The notes below the pieces were generated by a model that did no database searches, had not been told where the DNA came from, and saw nothing but the letters and a program-made list of their open reading frames with translations. Positions 17,852-27,576 of a stretch of 64,000 nucleotides of DNA are shown here, one piece after another. Each line of letters starts with the position of its first letter. Position 1 is the stretch's first letter. The stretch is from positions 372,001 to 436,000 of the forward strand of contig BCJU01000004.1 of the NCBI GenBank assembly GCA_001600355.1. Direction: 5' to 3'. Both the position numbers and the translations under genes were made by a program. The stretch comes from Meira nashicola. Taxonomy: Eukaryota; Basidiomycota; Exobasidiomycetes; Exobasidiales; Brachybasidiaceae.

Positions 17852-20185
17852 ATGGCAGGCAACAAGCAAGCTAAATTGCAAATCTCTATCGATAGAGGAG
17901 GTACCTTCACAGATGCACTAGGACGAATTCCAGGTAGCGATCGGGAGGATATCGTGATCAAACTTTTATCACATGATCCTCAAAATTACAAAGATGCACC
18001 TAGAGAAGCAGTGAGGAGAATTATTGAAATTTACAGAGGTACAAAAATTCCAAGAGGAGAGAAGATCGAGACAAATGATGTGGAATATATCCGATTATCC
18101 ACAACCGTTGCAACGAATGCTCTACTAGAACGTAAAGGTGAGAAACATGCTTTGGTTACCACTAAAGGATTTAAAGATATCGTCAGAATAGGAAATCAAT
18201 CTAGACCACGAATTTTCGATCTGGCAATCCGAAAGCCAGACGTTTTGTACTCAGATGTGATCGAAATCGATGAACGTGTCACCCTTGTCGGCTACACTTC
18301 CGATCCAAAAGCAGAAGAAAACAAGGTGAAATTCGACAATGAAGGAAAGCTAGAGAGTGCATACAAAGGAGAAGATGGACCACCACCCAGTTTCGAAGAT
18401 GGAAAGGATGCAGAAATCGTTCGAGGTGTGAGCGGAGAAGCAGTAGCTATCCTAAAACGACCTGACAAGAAACTAGTCAGAGCCGATCTGCAAAAGCTAT
18501 ATGAGGGTGGATATAGAGCCTTGGCCATTGTACTTATGCACAGCTACACGTTCCCGGAACATGAACGTATTGTCGAGGCATTGGCAAGGGAGATTGGATT
18601 CAAACACGTTAGTGTCAGCTCATCTTTAATGCCGATGATCAAAATGGTACCTCGAGGAACTTCTTCAACTGCAGATGCATACCTTACCCCCGTTCTGCAA
18701 GCATACATTGACGGCTTCTTTTCCGGTTTCGATGAGAGCTTACGAGATGGATCTTCAGGAACGCGAGTGGAATTCATGATGTCCGATGGTGGTTTGACAA
18801 GTGTTGAACGCTTCTCTGGTCTAAAATCTATCATTTCAGGTCCGGCTGGTGGTGTTGTTGCAATGGCCAGAACAGCATACGATGAGGCGGATGGCAGACC
18901 AGTTGTTTCTATCGATATGGGAGGTACATCAAGTGATGTTGCACGATATGCAGGAAGATTCGAGCAAGTATTTGAAACAACGCTTGCAGGTGTAACGATC
19001 CAAAGCCCACAATTAGACGTCAATACAGTTGCTTCTGGTGGATCATCAAGACTTTTCTTCCGCAATGGACTATTTGTTGTTGGACCTGAATCAGCATCTG
19101 CCCATCCTGGACCAGTTTGTTACCGCAAAGGAGGACCGTTGGCCATCACTGACGCTAATCTTGTCACTGGCCGCTTGGCGATCGAAATGTTCCCAAAAAT
19201 CTTTGGTCCGAATGAAGATCAAGGTTTGGACGAAGAAGCGAGCAGAAATGAACTGGAAAAGGTTCGTTCTCAGATTAATAAAGAGACAGGAAAAGATATG
19301 ACAATCGATGAAGTTGCTCAAGGTTTCATTCGTGTGGCCAATGAAACCATGTGTAGACCAATTCGTGCTTTGACAGAAGCCAGAGGATACTCTACGTCAA
19401 AGCACATTCTCTGCTGTTTCGGAGGTGCAGGAGGACAACATGCATGCTCACTAGCGAGAAGTTTGGGCATAAAGACAGTGATGATCCATCAATACTCCAG
19501 TATCTTATCCGCTTACGGTATGGCTCTGGCTGATCGAGTGTTTGAGCAACAAGAACCTTGCAGTGAGATTTGGTCTACTGATTCGAAGGGAGGATCATTG
19601 AAGCGTATAGAAGCTCGAGCGCAAGCTCTGGAAGAAAAAGTACGCAAAGAATTGACAGGACAAGGTTTCGAAGGAGATCGACTCCAGATTGAAATTCTGC
19701 TCAATTTACGATATGATGGAACGGATACTTCACTGATGACATTGAAGCCCGAGGATAGTTGGGATGTACAAAAGGTATTTGTGGAAACGTACAAACAAGA
19801 ATTTGGATTTGTACTGACGGACAAGGATATCATCGTTGATGATATTCGAGTAAGAGGAATCGGTAAATCCTTTGATACGCTCAAGGAGACTGCACATAGT
19901 GAACATGATCGTTTACGCAAAGAACAAAAAGATACATTCCCTTCGGCAAAAGAAGCAATCGAGAAAGCAACTAAGAGAAAAGTGTACTTCGAAGGACCAG
20001 GAAGGATTGAAGTTCCTATTATTCGTCTGCATGACACAAAGACAGGTCAAGGTATAAAAGGTCCTGCTATCTTGGTCGATGAAACGCAAACGATTGTCGT
20101 CGAACCAGAATGCGAAGCACACTTTTGTTCCAATACGGTGCTTTTGAGTATTTTGTATGAAGGAGACAAGGGACTGGTGCAGTGA
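17852..20185 (+). CDS. 5-oxoprolinase-like HyuA protein lacking the HyuB half
   Basis: The protein has 777 residues from the ATG at 17852. GGTFTD (residues 16-21), LSTTVATNALLERKGE, IISGPAGGV and SIDMGGTSSDVA match the hydantoinase A/5-oxoprolinase N-terminal and ASKHA-type domains. CCFGGAGGQHA and SAYGMALAD continue the HyuA part. The chain stops near the usual boundary with HyuB. Eukaryotic 5-oxoprolinase (about 1290 residues) has both halves in one chain and hydrolyses 5-oxo-L-proline to glutamate with ATP. Here the stop at 20183-20185 is followed after 63 bases by the opposing pyridoxal kinase gene, so there is no room for HyuB. Either a separate HyuB is encoded elsewhere or the protein has another role. 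Confidence 0.88.
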   Translation: MAGNKQAKLQISIDRGGTFTDALGRIPGSDREDIVIKLLSHDPQNYKDAPREAVRRIIEIYRGTKIPRGEKIETNDVEYIRLSTTVATNALLERKGEKHALVTTKGFKDIVRIGNQSRPRIFDLAIRKPDVLYSDVIEIDERVTLVGYTSDPKAEENKVKFDNEGKLESAYKGEDGPPPSFEDGKDAEIVRGVSGEAVAILKRPDKKLVRADLQKLYEGGYRALAIVLMHSYTFPEHERIVEALAREIGFKHVSVSSSLMPMIKMVPRGTSSTADAYLTPVLQAYIDGFFSGFDESLRDGSSGTRVEFMMSDGGLTSVERFSGLKSIISGPAGGVVAMARTAYDEADGRPVVSIDMGGTSSDVARYAGRFEQVFETTLAGVTIQSPQLDVNTVASGGSSRLFFRNGLFVVGPESASAHPGPVCYRKGGPLAITDANLVTGRLAIEMFPKIFGPNEDQGLDEEASRNELEKVRSQINKETGKDMTIDEVAQGFIRVANETMCRPIRALTEARGYSTSKHILCCFGGAGGQHACSLARSLGIKTVMIHQYSSILSAYGMALADRVFEQQEPCSEIWSTDSKGGSLKRIEARAQALEEKVRKELTGQGFEGDRLQIEILLNLRYDGTDTSLMTLKPEDSWDVQKVFVETYKQEFGFVLTDKDIIVDDIRVRGIGKSFDTLKETAHSEHDRLRKEQKDTFPSAKEAIEKATKRKVYFEGPGRIEVPIIRLHDTKTGQGIKGPAILVDETQTIVVEPECEAHFCSNTVLLSILYEGDKGLVQ

Positions 20186-20248
20186 GAATTGCATTCTAGA
20201 TGATGTATTAAATCGAGCAATCTATAGATGAGTAAAAAGTACATGTTT

Positions 20249-21280
20249 TTATGGTAATGGTTTTGCATGAAACTTGATCTGTGGTTGCTCAATCTCGTTA
20301 CGACTTGCTACTAGTCGCAATTCTACTTTACGTGCTTTTGCTACTCTTTTCTCAACTTCGTCTAGTTGATCGTAATTGTCTGGTATCTGCTCTTTTTCGA
20401 TAAAGCCCAAAGTACGATGGAGAACGCCTTGAACGCCTGCAACGGCAAGCTGAGCAGCGATTGCTAGAGGAGCATTGATGGCACTTCCAGAAGTTGCTTT
20501 CACGCTTGATTCAATATGATCGTTTCGGAAAAATCCTAACATTAAAGCGGAAAATAAATCTCCAACACCAACAAAGTAATCCTCTAATTCGGGGAATTGA
20601 ATACACCAAGGTTGATTTTGACCAGAATTAGATGGATCGGATGAGCTTCCTACTAAAATCATACCTCCATCCACTTTTGCTCCAATTTTTTCGATATCGC
20701 TTGGTGGAAGTGAAACGACAGAAGTGATTATTACGTTTGGTGTTCCAAGAGCATGAAGTTTTTTAATTACCTCTTTTAGTGTTTCTAATGAAGTGATTTC
20801 TTGACCTGCAAGTTGTTGTGCTTCGAATTGATTTGGACAAATGATCGTTGCTGATGACATTAATTCTTGATAAAGTGGTAAACATTCTTTGTCAACGTAA
20901 TATCCTCTTCCCATATCTCCCATTACAGGATCCAATAGATATACTAATTCAGGATTGTAGGAATGCATCTTTTTGACAAAATTTGAAACTACTGATAAAG
21001 CTGTTGGCGAAGGTGTATAACCAGATAACATTCTACCATATCTCAATAGACCATTCTTTTCCATTCCTTCAAATACACTTTGCAAATGTGCAGCATCTAA
21101 TCGCATTCCTCCAAATCGACCATAACCTGTATGATTGCTCAATTGAGTAGTATTTACCACATCCACTTCCCATCCCAAAAGTTGCAAAGGAAAAGTGGCA
21201 GATCTGTTACCAACATAGCCTGTTACAACATGACTTTGTACACTTATCAACCTTCTCGGGTCAGGTTTATTGGCTGCCAT
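20249..21280 (-). CDS. Pyridoxal kinase (Bud16/PdxK type)
   Basis: The protein has 343 residues from the ATG at 21280; the open frame extends 17 codons upstream only to a GTG. ISVQSHVVTGYVGNRSA at the start and TGYGRFGGMR are characteristic of pyridoxal kinases. VYLLDPVMGDMGRGYYV and ICPNQFEAQQLAG follow, and GVGDLFSALML is the ribokinase-superfamily catalytic motif with its Asp. The enzyme phosphorylates pyridoxal, pyridoxine and pyridoxamine with ATP in B6 salvage. The gene converges with the HyuA gene. Confidence 0.95.
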   Translation of the reverse strand: MAANKPDPRRLISVQSHVVTGYVGNRSATFPLQLLGWEVDVVNTTQLSNHTGYGRFGGMRLDAAHLQSVFEGMEKNGLLRYGRMLSGYTPSPTALSVVSNFVKKMHSYNPELVYLLDPVMGDMGRGYYVDKECLPLYQELMSSATIICPNQFEAQQLAGQEITSLETLKEVIKKLHALGTPNVIITSVVSLPPSDIEKIGAKVDGGMILVGSSSDPSNSGQNQPWCIQFPELEDYFVGVGDLFSALMLGFFRNDHIESSVKATSGSAINAPLAIAAQLAVAGVQGVLHRTLGFIEKEQIPDNYDQLDEVEKRVAKARKVELRLVASRNEIEQPQIKFHAKPLP

Positions 21281-21633
21281 TGTTTTTTTTTGGTGATATG
21301 ATCGTTGAGAATGAGAAGGAAGTTGAGTCACACGCTAAACTTTTTTGATAAAAGTCCTCCACCGCGTTGATGCTTGCATGATAGATTTAGCAAAATTTAA
21401 AGGCATCTTAGCAGTATATACTCTAATTTTTGATTATTGTTCTGTTCAGATTCGAAGTAACAACTTACACTTCTTTATTAACGCGGTCAGCACAACGTAA
21501 GCAAGGTCCGTTCTTGATCTTCATCATCACCTCAGTACTGCTCTGCTTCCCCTTGTCCATCGCTTCTTAGAACTCGCGTTAAGGATTTTGGAGTTTGTTG
21601 TGAGGGGCAATTTCATTCACACTCAAGCTCACG
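21281..21633. promoter_or_regulatory. Divergent region between pyridoxal kinase and F-box/LRR genes
   Basis: No gene is seen. The stretch is AT-rich in its left half and CT-rich just before the ATG at 21634. No defined element can be supported. Confidence 0.3.
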
Positions 21634-24294
21634 ATGGCCAGGTTCGATGACCTTCCTCCGGAAATTTTACGGATTATTACGCAATTGATTTATTTGGATC
21701 ATTTACCCCGCTCCTTATTTCGTTGTATCGATCCACACGGCTTACCGTCCACTTATCCTGATGGTAGATTAATTTCATCAACTCAAACGCTAACAAAGTC
21801 CACTTTGCATTCTTTGTGCTTAACGAATGCAGCTTTGTATGAAGCAGCGAAACCTTTGCTTTGGCGTAGATTACAAATCACGCTTCCTTATTCGTTCTTA
21901 TTACTGCTTAGAAGTTTAGGAGCAAGTAGATTGGCAGAAGCATACGAACAATTGGGAGGTCCAGAAAAGATTTTAGAAGAATCACAAACAGAAGATGAAG
22001 AAACAGCAAAAGAGGTAGAATTGAATGAACGAATGAGCTTCAATGCTATGTTGGCAGCTATTGGATTAGCACGAGTGACTGGTAGTGCAGTATATACAGA
22101 TCGAAAGCCAGGAAATCTACAAGGCATTACAGAAGATGAAAATCTCGAATTGATTTGGACAGAAGAACCACTCTTACAAGGAAGTGGGCATCCTTCTCGT
22201 TACCAAGTCACCTTACGACAAGATGAAAGTGAGATTAGCGACGTACATCGTTATCCTCGTGTTTTGGACTTTTCTACATTCACAACACAAGGAATGCGTA
22301 GAACTGTAGGGCAAGGAGAACAAGCAAGATTTGTCACTCCTGCAAAATTATTAGCTTTGATTACTTCTGTCAGTCATGGATTAATGGCATTCGGTGCAAG
22401 TCCAACGATGGATAGCGCTCTAACATTAGAAGTATTGGAAACACTTTTATTCCGAGATGGCGAACATCTTGTCGCTGCTACTTCGACTGGGACCGCATCG
22501 CCACATAGAACGTTAAGAGGCGTTTCTATGGAACGATCACGCGAACGATCAGGTGCAGAAAGAAGAAGGCTTGAATCTTTGGATTTGTGTGATTGCGTAA
22601 GCCGACATTTTGAAGTCGCTCTAACACGATTTGTTGACAAATATTTGAAGAAATTCAGTGGAAGAACAACATCAACAGTACCAGAAGAAGGTAGTACGGA
22701 AAATGATGAAGAGGAAGAAGATCGACGTGGACGTGGAAGATCACGAGGACGAAATGATGGTAGCGAAAGTGGCTCAAGACCTGTTACACTTTCAAGATCA
22801 CTTTCAACTAGGAGACATGCACCTTCCATTCATCCTGCTCGTGCGACAAGATTTCCATCTGTTGAACGATTATGTTTGCATGGCGTTCATTTCTCATCAG
22901 AATTATTGTCTCCTTTCATCTTGGCATTTCCACGTCTTACCCATTTGGATTTAACTGGAACACGAATTGATGATACTCTTTTGCAGGGCATGATGGCAAA
23001 TCCCGATTTAGAATTAGAGTCTCTCTCTTTGGCACGTTGCACAAGAATCACTTCAGAGTGTTTAACTGAATTACTCGTCGATTCGACTGTTTGTGCAAAT
23101 TTGATCGAATTATCGCTGGAAGGCACATTGTTATTCCCTACTCCAGTAACACCGGAAGATCTCAAAACGATTTTGACAATGGCACCTTGCATGCGATCAG
23201 GAGCATTACGATATTTGGATTTGAGTGGATGTGGCTTAACGAATAGTCTTTTGACCGAATCATTCCAACGTCAACCTTCATTGATCGATTTCGGAATGAG
23301 TGCTACACCTCAAGTATCGCTTGAAAGCCTTGCGGATTTCTTGATAAAGAAAGCGCCAAATGTACAAGTATTGGAAATGGTTGATAGTTGTATTGATCCT
23401 CGACAAGGTACACATCCTACAATCGTCAAATTGAACGGAGCTTTGCTAGAGCCATGTGCAACTGTACCTCCTTTGTCAATTTCAGAACAATTGGCAGCTT
23501 TGGGTTATTCATCTTCGAAAGAATTATCAGAATCTTCAAATACACCTAGACCATCCGCAAGTACGAATTTACGAGTCTTGGGACTTTCGCCACCCTTACT
23601 TCGACAGGCTGGTGCTTTAGGGTCGTGGAGAGTGATCATGGGTAAAGGCCGACGTGGATGGTTGGTAGATACGAGTTCTGGACCTGATCCTGATGCGGTC
23701 GATGATGATTTGGAAGGTGAGGAGGTAGAAGAAGGAGGGGAAAGCGGGATTAGCTCGTCTATATTCGGTAATCCAAGCGCAAATCGTGGCAAAGACTTAA
23801 CGGAAAGACGTGGAAGGGATTCAAAGAGAAATATATCCGGTTTCGAGCCAGAAACACCACCTAGAAGATTATCACGTAGTCCTTCTGTTCATCGATCGCT
23901 TTCTAGAACTGGAAGGAATTCTTCCTTGTTGAGAAGGGCTACTTCATCTTCACATTCTCGTTCAAGACCAACAGGTCCTTTAAATTCATTAACGGTAGCA
24001 GGATTGCCTGGACATGCAGCAGAAATGAATCATGGGAATGCGGGATCATCTACACTTTCGGTTGGTGAAAGTGCATTAACAGAACCGGAGAAACCAGTAG
24101 AACGTAAAGCACAAGTGATTCGAAATTTACCCAAAGAACATCCACGTAGAAAAGTATTAGAAGATCTTTCACGTGCTAATGGACATGTTGCCGGAACGAC
24201 TGGTTGGCATAGTAAAAAGATGGAAGTTTTGCTTGGATTAGGAATGCTTGGTCGCGAGAATGGAAGTTATGCTTATTCTGCCTATCAAGCTTGA
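21634..24294 (+). CDS. F-box protein with leucine-rich repeats
   Basis: An 886-residue intronless frame starts at an ATG. It opens with an F-box-like helix block, DLPPEILRIITQLIYL, followed by LHSLCLTNAALYEAAKPLLW, the usual pattern for binding Skp1. Between about 410 and 600 lie leucine-rich repeats with blocks such as LTHLDLTGTRIDDTLL, LESLSLARCTRITSECL and LRYLDLSGCGLTNSLL. Two long acidic/Arg-Ser-rich disordered stretches surround them (about 350-395 and 690-830). It is expected to be a substrate adaptor of an SCF ubiquitin ligase, target unknown. The TGA stop is part of a TGA/GAT microsatellite. It is not clearly related to the F-box cluster at the right end. Confidence 0.85.
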   Translation: MARFDDLPPEILRIITQLIYLDHLPRSLFRCIDPHGLPSTYPDGRLISSTQTLTKSTLHSLCLTNAALYEAAKPLLWRRLQITLPYSFLLLLRSLGASRLAEAYEQLGGPEKILEESQTEDEETAKEVELNERMSFNAMLAAIGLARVTGSAVYTDRKPGNLQGITEDENLELIWTEEPLLQGSGHPSRYQVTLRQDESEISDVHRYPRVLDFSTFTTQGMRRTVGQGEQARFVTPAKLLALITSVSHGLMAFGASPTMDSALTLEVLETLLFRDGEHLVAATSTGTASPHRTLRGVSMERSRERSGAERRRLESLDLCDCVSRHFEVALTRFVDKYLKKFSGRTTSTVPEEGSTENDEEEEDRRGRGRSRGRNDGSESGSRPVTLSRSLSTRRHAPSIHPARATRFPSVERLCLHGVHFSSELLSPFILAFPRLTHLDLTGTRIDDTLLQGMMANPDLELESLSLARCTRITSECLTELLVDSTVCANLIELSLEGTLLFPTPVTPEDLKTILTMAPCMRSGALRYLDLSGCGLTNSLLTESFQRQPSLIDFGMSATPQVSLESLADFLIKKAPNVQVLEMVDSCIDPRQGTHPTIVKLNGALLEPCATVPPLSISEQLAALGYSSSKELSESSNTPRPSASTNLRVLGLSPPLLRQAGALGSWRVIMGKGRRGWLVDTSSGPDPDAVDDDLEGEEVEEGGESGISSSIFGNPSANRGKDLTERRGRDSKRNISGFEPETPPRRLSRSPSVHRSLSRTGRNSSLLRRATSSSHSRSRPTGPLNSLTVAGLPGHAAEMNHGNAGSSTLSVGESALTEPEKPVERKAQVIRNLPKEHPRRKVLEDLSRANGHVAGTTGWHSKKMEVLLGLGMLGRENGSYAYSAYQA

Positions 24295-24310
24295 TGATGA
24301 TGATGATGAT
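24292..24310 (+). repeat. TGA trinucleotide microsatellite overlapping a stop codon
   Basis: About six TGA units begin with the stop codon of the F-box/LRR gene itself. A second short run of the same unit lies at about 24381-24393. Confidence 0.9.
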
Positions 24311-24451
24311 TAGAACAACTTGTATATTTTTCACGCATTGCAAACAACTTGTACTATAAACATGCTTTATATTGTATTATTGATGATGATGATGGATTTG
24401 GTAATCACATTGTGTGATTTATGAGAGCAATTGCAAACAAAAAACGAACGA

Positions 24452-24931
24452 TTATTCGAAATGCCAAGTGATAGGTAATAAACCAAGATCGAAATTGCCA
24501 TCAGTAAGCTTTGAGAATGCACCACGTGAAATGTCTACATGTTTTGCTTGGCAACTCATACATGTATCTGAAACTTTTGCTTTGAGTTTTTTTCCTTTAT
24601 AATTTATAATGATATTCTTTCCGCAATGTTTGTTGTAGGGTAATCTAGAATAAGAAGAAGATAAAGAGTTATTTTAATAAATTTGTTCTTTTATTTTAGT
24701 TGATTATACTCACTGATTACTTAAGGCAACCACATAATCTGTATTTTTACTCCACCAACCACAAGATCCCATACTTTGTTGACCGTACCATGTTGCTTGT
24801 CCTTTGAGTGGAATTTTAATCGGTATTCCTTTGAATAATTGTTTTAATTGATTATCAATTCCAGGATGTGAAAATGTGATTGAAGTAGCAAAAATAATGC
24901 TAAAAATGATAATGAACAATGAAGGGCGCAT
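24452..24931 (-). CDS. Secreted RlpA-like double-psi beta-barrel protein A (2 exons)
   Basis: Exon 1 is 24714-24931 and exon 2 is 24452-24644, with a 69-base phase-2 intron (GTGAGT...TAG). The 136-residue product has a signal peptide (MRPSLFIIIFSIIFATSITF) and then one domain with GQATWY, GSCGWW, HCGK, DTCMSCQAKH and HVDISRGAF. These are the features of the small expansin-like, RlpA-like DPBB proteins of basidiomycetes, often annotated as riboflavin aldehyde-forming enzyme or expansin module. Four cysteines are present after the signal. The frame above the ATG at 24931 only reaches a TTG. It has the same strand and intron position as the next gene, so this is a tandem duplicate. A role at the cell wall or host surface is inferred, not shown. 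Confidence 0.85.
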
Positions 24932-25240
24932 GTTGTAATGTATGTTGTAAGAATGAGTGTGCAAAAGATAGAAAAGAATGTAAAGAGAGGTTATTGGGGA
25001 AGGTTGAATGTATGTGGATGGGGAATTATTGAGAGAGAAGGTTTTTTTTAAAAAGATTGGATTGTTGAAATTGTGGTCATTTTATACATCTTCTTTTTTC
25101 CCTCCACTTTTTATTTTAGGAGATTTCTCCATACCAAAAATATTGGGAGTTCGGCATGTTTTTATTATGCAAAATCTTATTTTCGGGGTTTTTTTAGGAG
25201 TTGATTTACCCGTTGGCGCAATATTCTTGTAAAGGAGGTT
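24932..25240. promoter_or_regulatory. Intergenic region between the two DPBB genes
   Basis: No gene is seen. The stretch is T-rich in its right half and should hold the promoter of DPBB gene A and the 3' end of gene B. Confidence 0.3.
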
Positions 25241-25774
25241 TCATCTTTCAACATGCCAATGAATATTCACTTGTCCAAGATCCATTTTGCCATTTGTTAA
25301 AGCAGCAAATGCTCCTTTCGAAAGATCCACATGTCTAGGTTCACATCCTGGACAAGAATCCGCTACGATTGCTCTGATTGTATTGCCTTTGTATGTCAAA
25401 ACAACCGTTTTTCCACAATATTTATTTCCATTACCTCTGAAAATAAGTTCAAAAGATGTGTTAGTGTGCTAACTAAACCACAATTATACAATTACTTATA
25501 CTCACGCTTCTGCAAGTGCAACGATTAAGTCTCCATCATGACTCCAATGACCACAAGAACCTTCACTATCTTGTTCAAACCAAGTTGCTGTGCCAGGTTG
25601 ATCGTTATAAAGGTTCGAAGTTATCTTTTTAAAATGAGGATGTTTTGGATGTTTGTTTGGCCCGGGTTTTGGATGTGGATGCCTTCGACGATGTTTCTTA
25701 GCAGCGGTTGTTTCGATTAAAGAGAGTAATATCAAGAAGGTGATAAGGAGAAAGAGATGCAAATGTAAATGCAT
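25241..25774 (-). CDS. Secreted RlpA-like double-psi beta-barrel protein B (2 exons)
   Basis: Exon 1 is 25506-25774 and exon 2 is 25241-25436, with a 69-base phase-2 intron (GTGAGT...CAG). The product has 154 residues. An ATG 32 codons upstream (25870) is in frame, but the one at 25774 directly starts a typical signal peptide with a long Leu/Ile core. A His/Lys/Arg/Pro-rich linker (about 25 residues) separates the signal from the DPBB domain. That domain has GTATWF, GSCGHW, YCGK, DSCPGCEPRH and HVDLSKGAF. The domain has the same four cysteines and intron position as gene A. The basic linker is absent from gene A and could bind wall polymers or metal. A GA microsatellite lies in the leader. 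Confidence 0.86.
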
Positions 25775-26295
25775 GACTGATAAGGTATCGTTGTTAAATG
25801 AGCGAACGAGAGAGAGAGAGAGAGAGCGACGTAGGAATTCCGTTAAGGTGAGAATGAATCTTGTAAACATTCAAGATACATTTATACATTTTTGTATCGT
25901 TTGCAAAAGATTATGCAAAGCAAAACAGCGGTCCTCCGTTCCATTATGGAAGTTCAACCAATAATAAAACAGGAATTCGTTTGGGCGTTATCAATATGAT
26001 GTGATAATAAAAAGTGCTTCTTCTCCTCCTCCTCTTCCTTTCTCCGCTTGTTTTTGGGGCAATTCGGACAATGAAATTTACATGCCAAGCAAAGTGATTT
26101 TATACTTTTGCAACCAAAACACCATTCATATACCTCTCCGCTCAAATGATTTTCCGGCGATCGACGCCTTCCGCGCAAATAAGGAACAAGAAAGATTTTC
26201 CTTCCAAAAAAGAAAGAAATGAAGGGTATGCATGGTTATTAGCAATAACGTTAATAATAATGTACATTGCATGACAAATTAAAGCATGAATTCGT
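25775..26295. promoter_or_regulatory. Upstream region of DPBB gene B and 3' flank of the PRELI gene
   Basis: No gene is seen. The stretch contains the GA microsatellite at 25808-25826 and a run rich in CTCCTC near 26020-26045. An open frame at 25954-26178 is compositionally odd with no recognisable domain and is not called. Confidence 0.3.
25808..25826. repeat. GA dinucleotide microsatellite
   Basis: A 19-base alternating GA run lies 34 bases upstream of the preferred start of DPBB gene B. It reads as CT on the coding strand, where it would be a pyrimidine-rich leader. On the alternative longer start it would encode a Ser-Leu run. Confidence 0.9.
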
Positions 26296-27100
26296 TCAAG
26301 CATGTCCTTTTCCCCATAAAGATTGACAAACGCTCAAAATTCCATCTTTTCCTTTATCTGCATTTTCGCCAAATCTCCTTTGACTCATCTCTTCTACCTT
26401 TTTTGCCGCTCTATCCAACATTCCTCCCGAAAGACCTGTACATTCAATCAAAGCTTTTTGCGTGAATGTTGTCATGCCGGCAGGTTGATTTATACTTGCA
26501 GCAATTGATTTACTTGGTAAATAAGTAATATATTCTTTTACCAACAAATACCGACTTAGACTCAAACTGTTTCCCATTCATAAAAAAGGGACCATCGGAA
26601 GAAGATCATGTTAATAAACCCGATTCCGAAAGATTGTTTGGGGATTGTATCCGATCAATTACTCACTTTGTACTTGTCATCTCAAATGACTGATTAGACG
26701 GATCGATCATCGTTACTTCCCTGACATATGTATCATTTGTACCCCCTAAAAGCTATTTCGAGAAAAGAAGAAAAGGGGAAATTGCACAGGGACAAAACGG
26801 AAATTCAATACGATCAGCACATATTTTTCCAATTTTAGGCGCCGAAAGTAGTAGACAACATTTTTTTCTTTTTCGGCTCCTCCTCAAACTCACCTTGAGT
26901 GCCCAGGTTGGTGCGCCTTGTTGCACGCCGAGGACTCTCTCTACTCGCAATAGATCTGTATCCGGATCATAACTTTGTTCAATCACATCCATTGATACTA
27001 CATGCGTTGCAAAAGGGTTAGGATATTTGTGCCATACCGCCAAAGCAGAGCGAGCCCAAGGATATGGTAAATCGTACTGATTGTCAAAGGACTTTGGCAT
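26296..27100 (-). CDS. PRELI/MSF1 (Ups-type) mitochondrial lipid-transfer protein (3 exons)
   Basis: Exons 26894-27100, 26667-26752 and 26296-26566 are joined by introns of 141 and 100 bases (both with GTGAGT donors), giving 187 residues. The splice choices are fixed by homology: exon 2 starts LLGGTNDTYVREV and exon 3 continues TSTNLSLSRYLLVKEYITYL. Both are PRELI-domain hallmarks, as are the opening YPWARSALAVWHKYPNPFATHV and the C-terminal helix with RFGENADKGKDG. Ups/PRELI proteins, with Mdm35/TRIAP1, carry phosphatidic acid or phosphatidylserine across the intermembrane space for cardiolipin and PE synthesis. Which member it is (Ups1 or Ups2 type) is not certain. These are the longest introns found in the window. 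Confidence 0.88.
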
Positions 27101-27576
27101 TTTGGTGAGAAGGTAAATAGATGTGTGAGAAATCGTCGACTTTCTTTTGCTGGCGGAGATGGTAAGCCAAAAAGGGCTTCTTGACTTTCCTTGATGAACA
27201 AAGCTGGCGGATATATTGAGTTGCTATTGAATGCCCTAGGAGTGCTATTCCGTCGTCTTGAGAGTATTGATTTATGTGCAAACTATCAAGCCCTGTAAAA
27301 GAGCATATCGTAATGAACTCGATCCACGACTGATGAAGAAATGAGGATGGGGAGGTGGAAGAGCTGCATTTAAAGTGGAGAGAAGAACACAAATGTGAAA
27401 TTAGACTATAGCCGCTGTTTGTTCAATTTGGGTATTCGGTCAGTATGCTTTTTGTGTGCGCGCGTTCTAGTGTTACTTTAACTATTCTCTCGCAATTGAT
27501 TATGAATGCCTAACTTTCAATAATGATACAAATGTTATGAAAACTTCTATGAAAAATTTGGTTGTTTACATCACAA
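27101..27576. promoter_or_regulatory. Intergenic region upstream of the PRELI gene
   Basis: No supported gene. A minus-strand open frame at 27084-27392 overlaps the PRELI start in another frame and lacks any recognisable domain. A GTGTGCGCGCG alternating tract lies near 27454-27465. Confidence 0.3.

Noticed and set aside
18544..20037. Two long minus-strand open frames (18544-19065 and 19513-20037)
   Set aside because: They lie entirely inside the 5-oxoprolinase-like coding region on the other strand, Ser/Pro-rich as expected for antisense of that reading frame.
24292..24393. Repeated TGATGA units considered as a spaced array
   Set aside because: Simple trinucleotide slippage repeats without spacers; not a CRISPR-like array, which would not be expected in a fungal nuclear genome.
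25954..26178. Small minus-strand frame with several Cys
   Set aside because: It has Lys/Glu and Cys runs, but no signal peptide, no domain and no codon pattern; it lies in a low-complexity spacer.
27084..27392. Minus-strand frame upstream of the PRELI gene
   Set aside because: Overlaps the PRELI start in another frame, no recognisable domain, and no consistent splice to the next exon.
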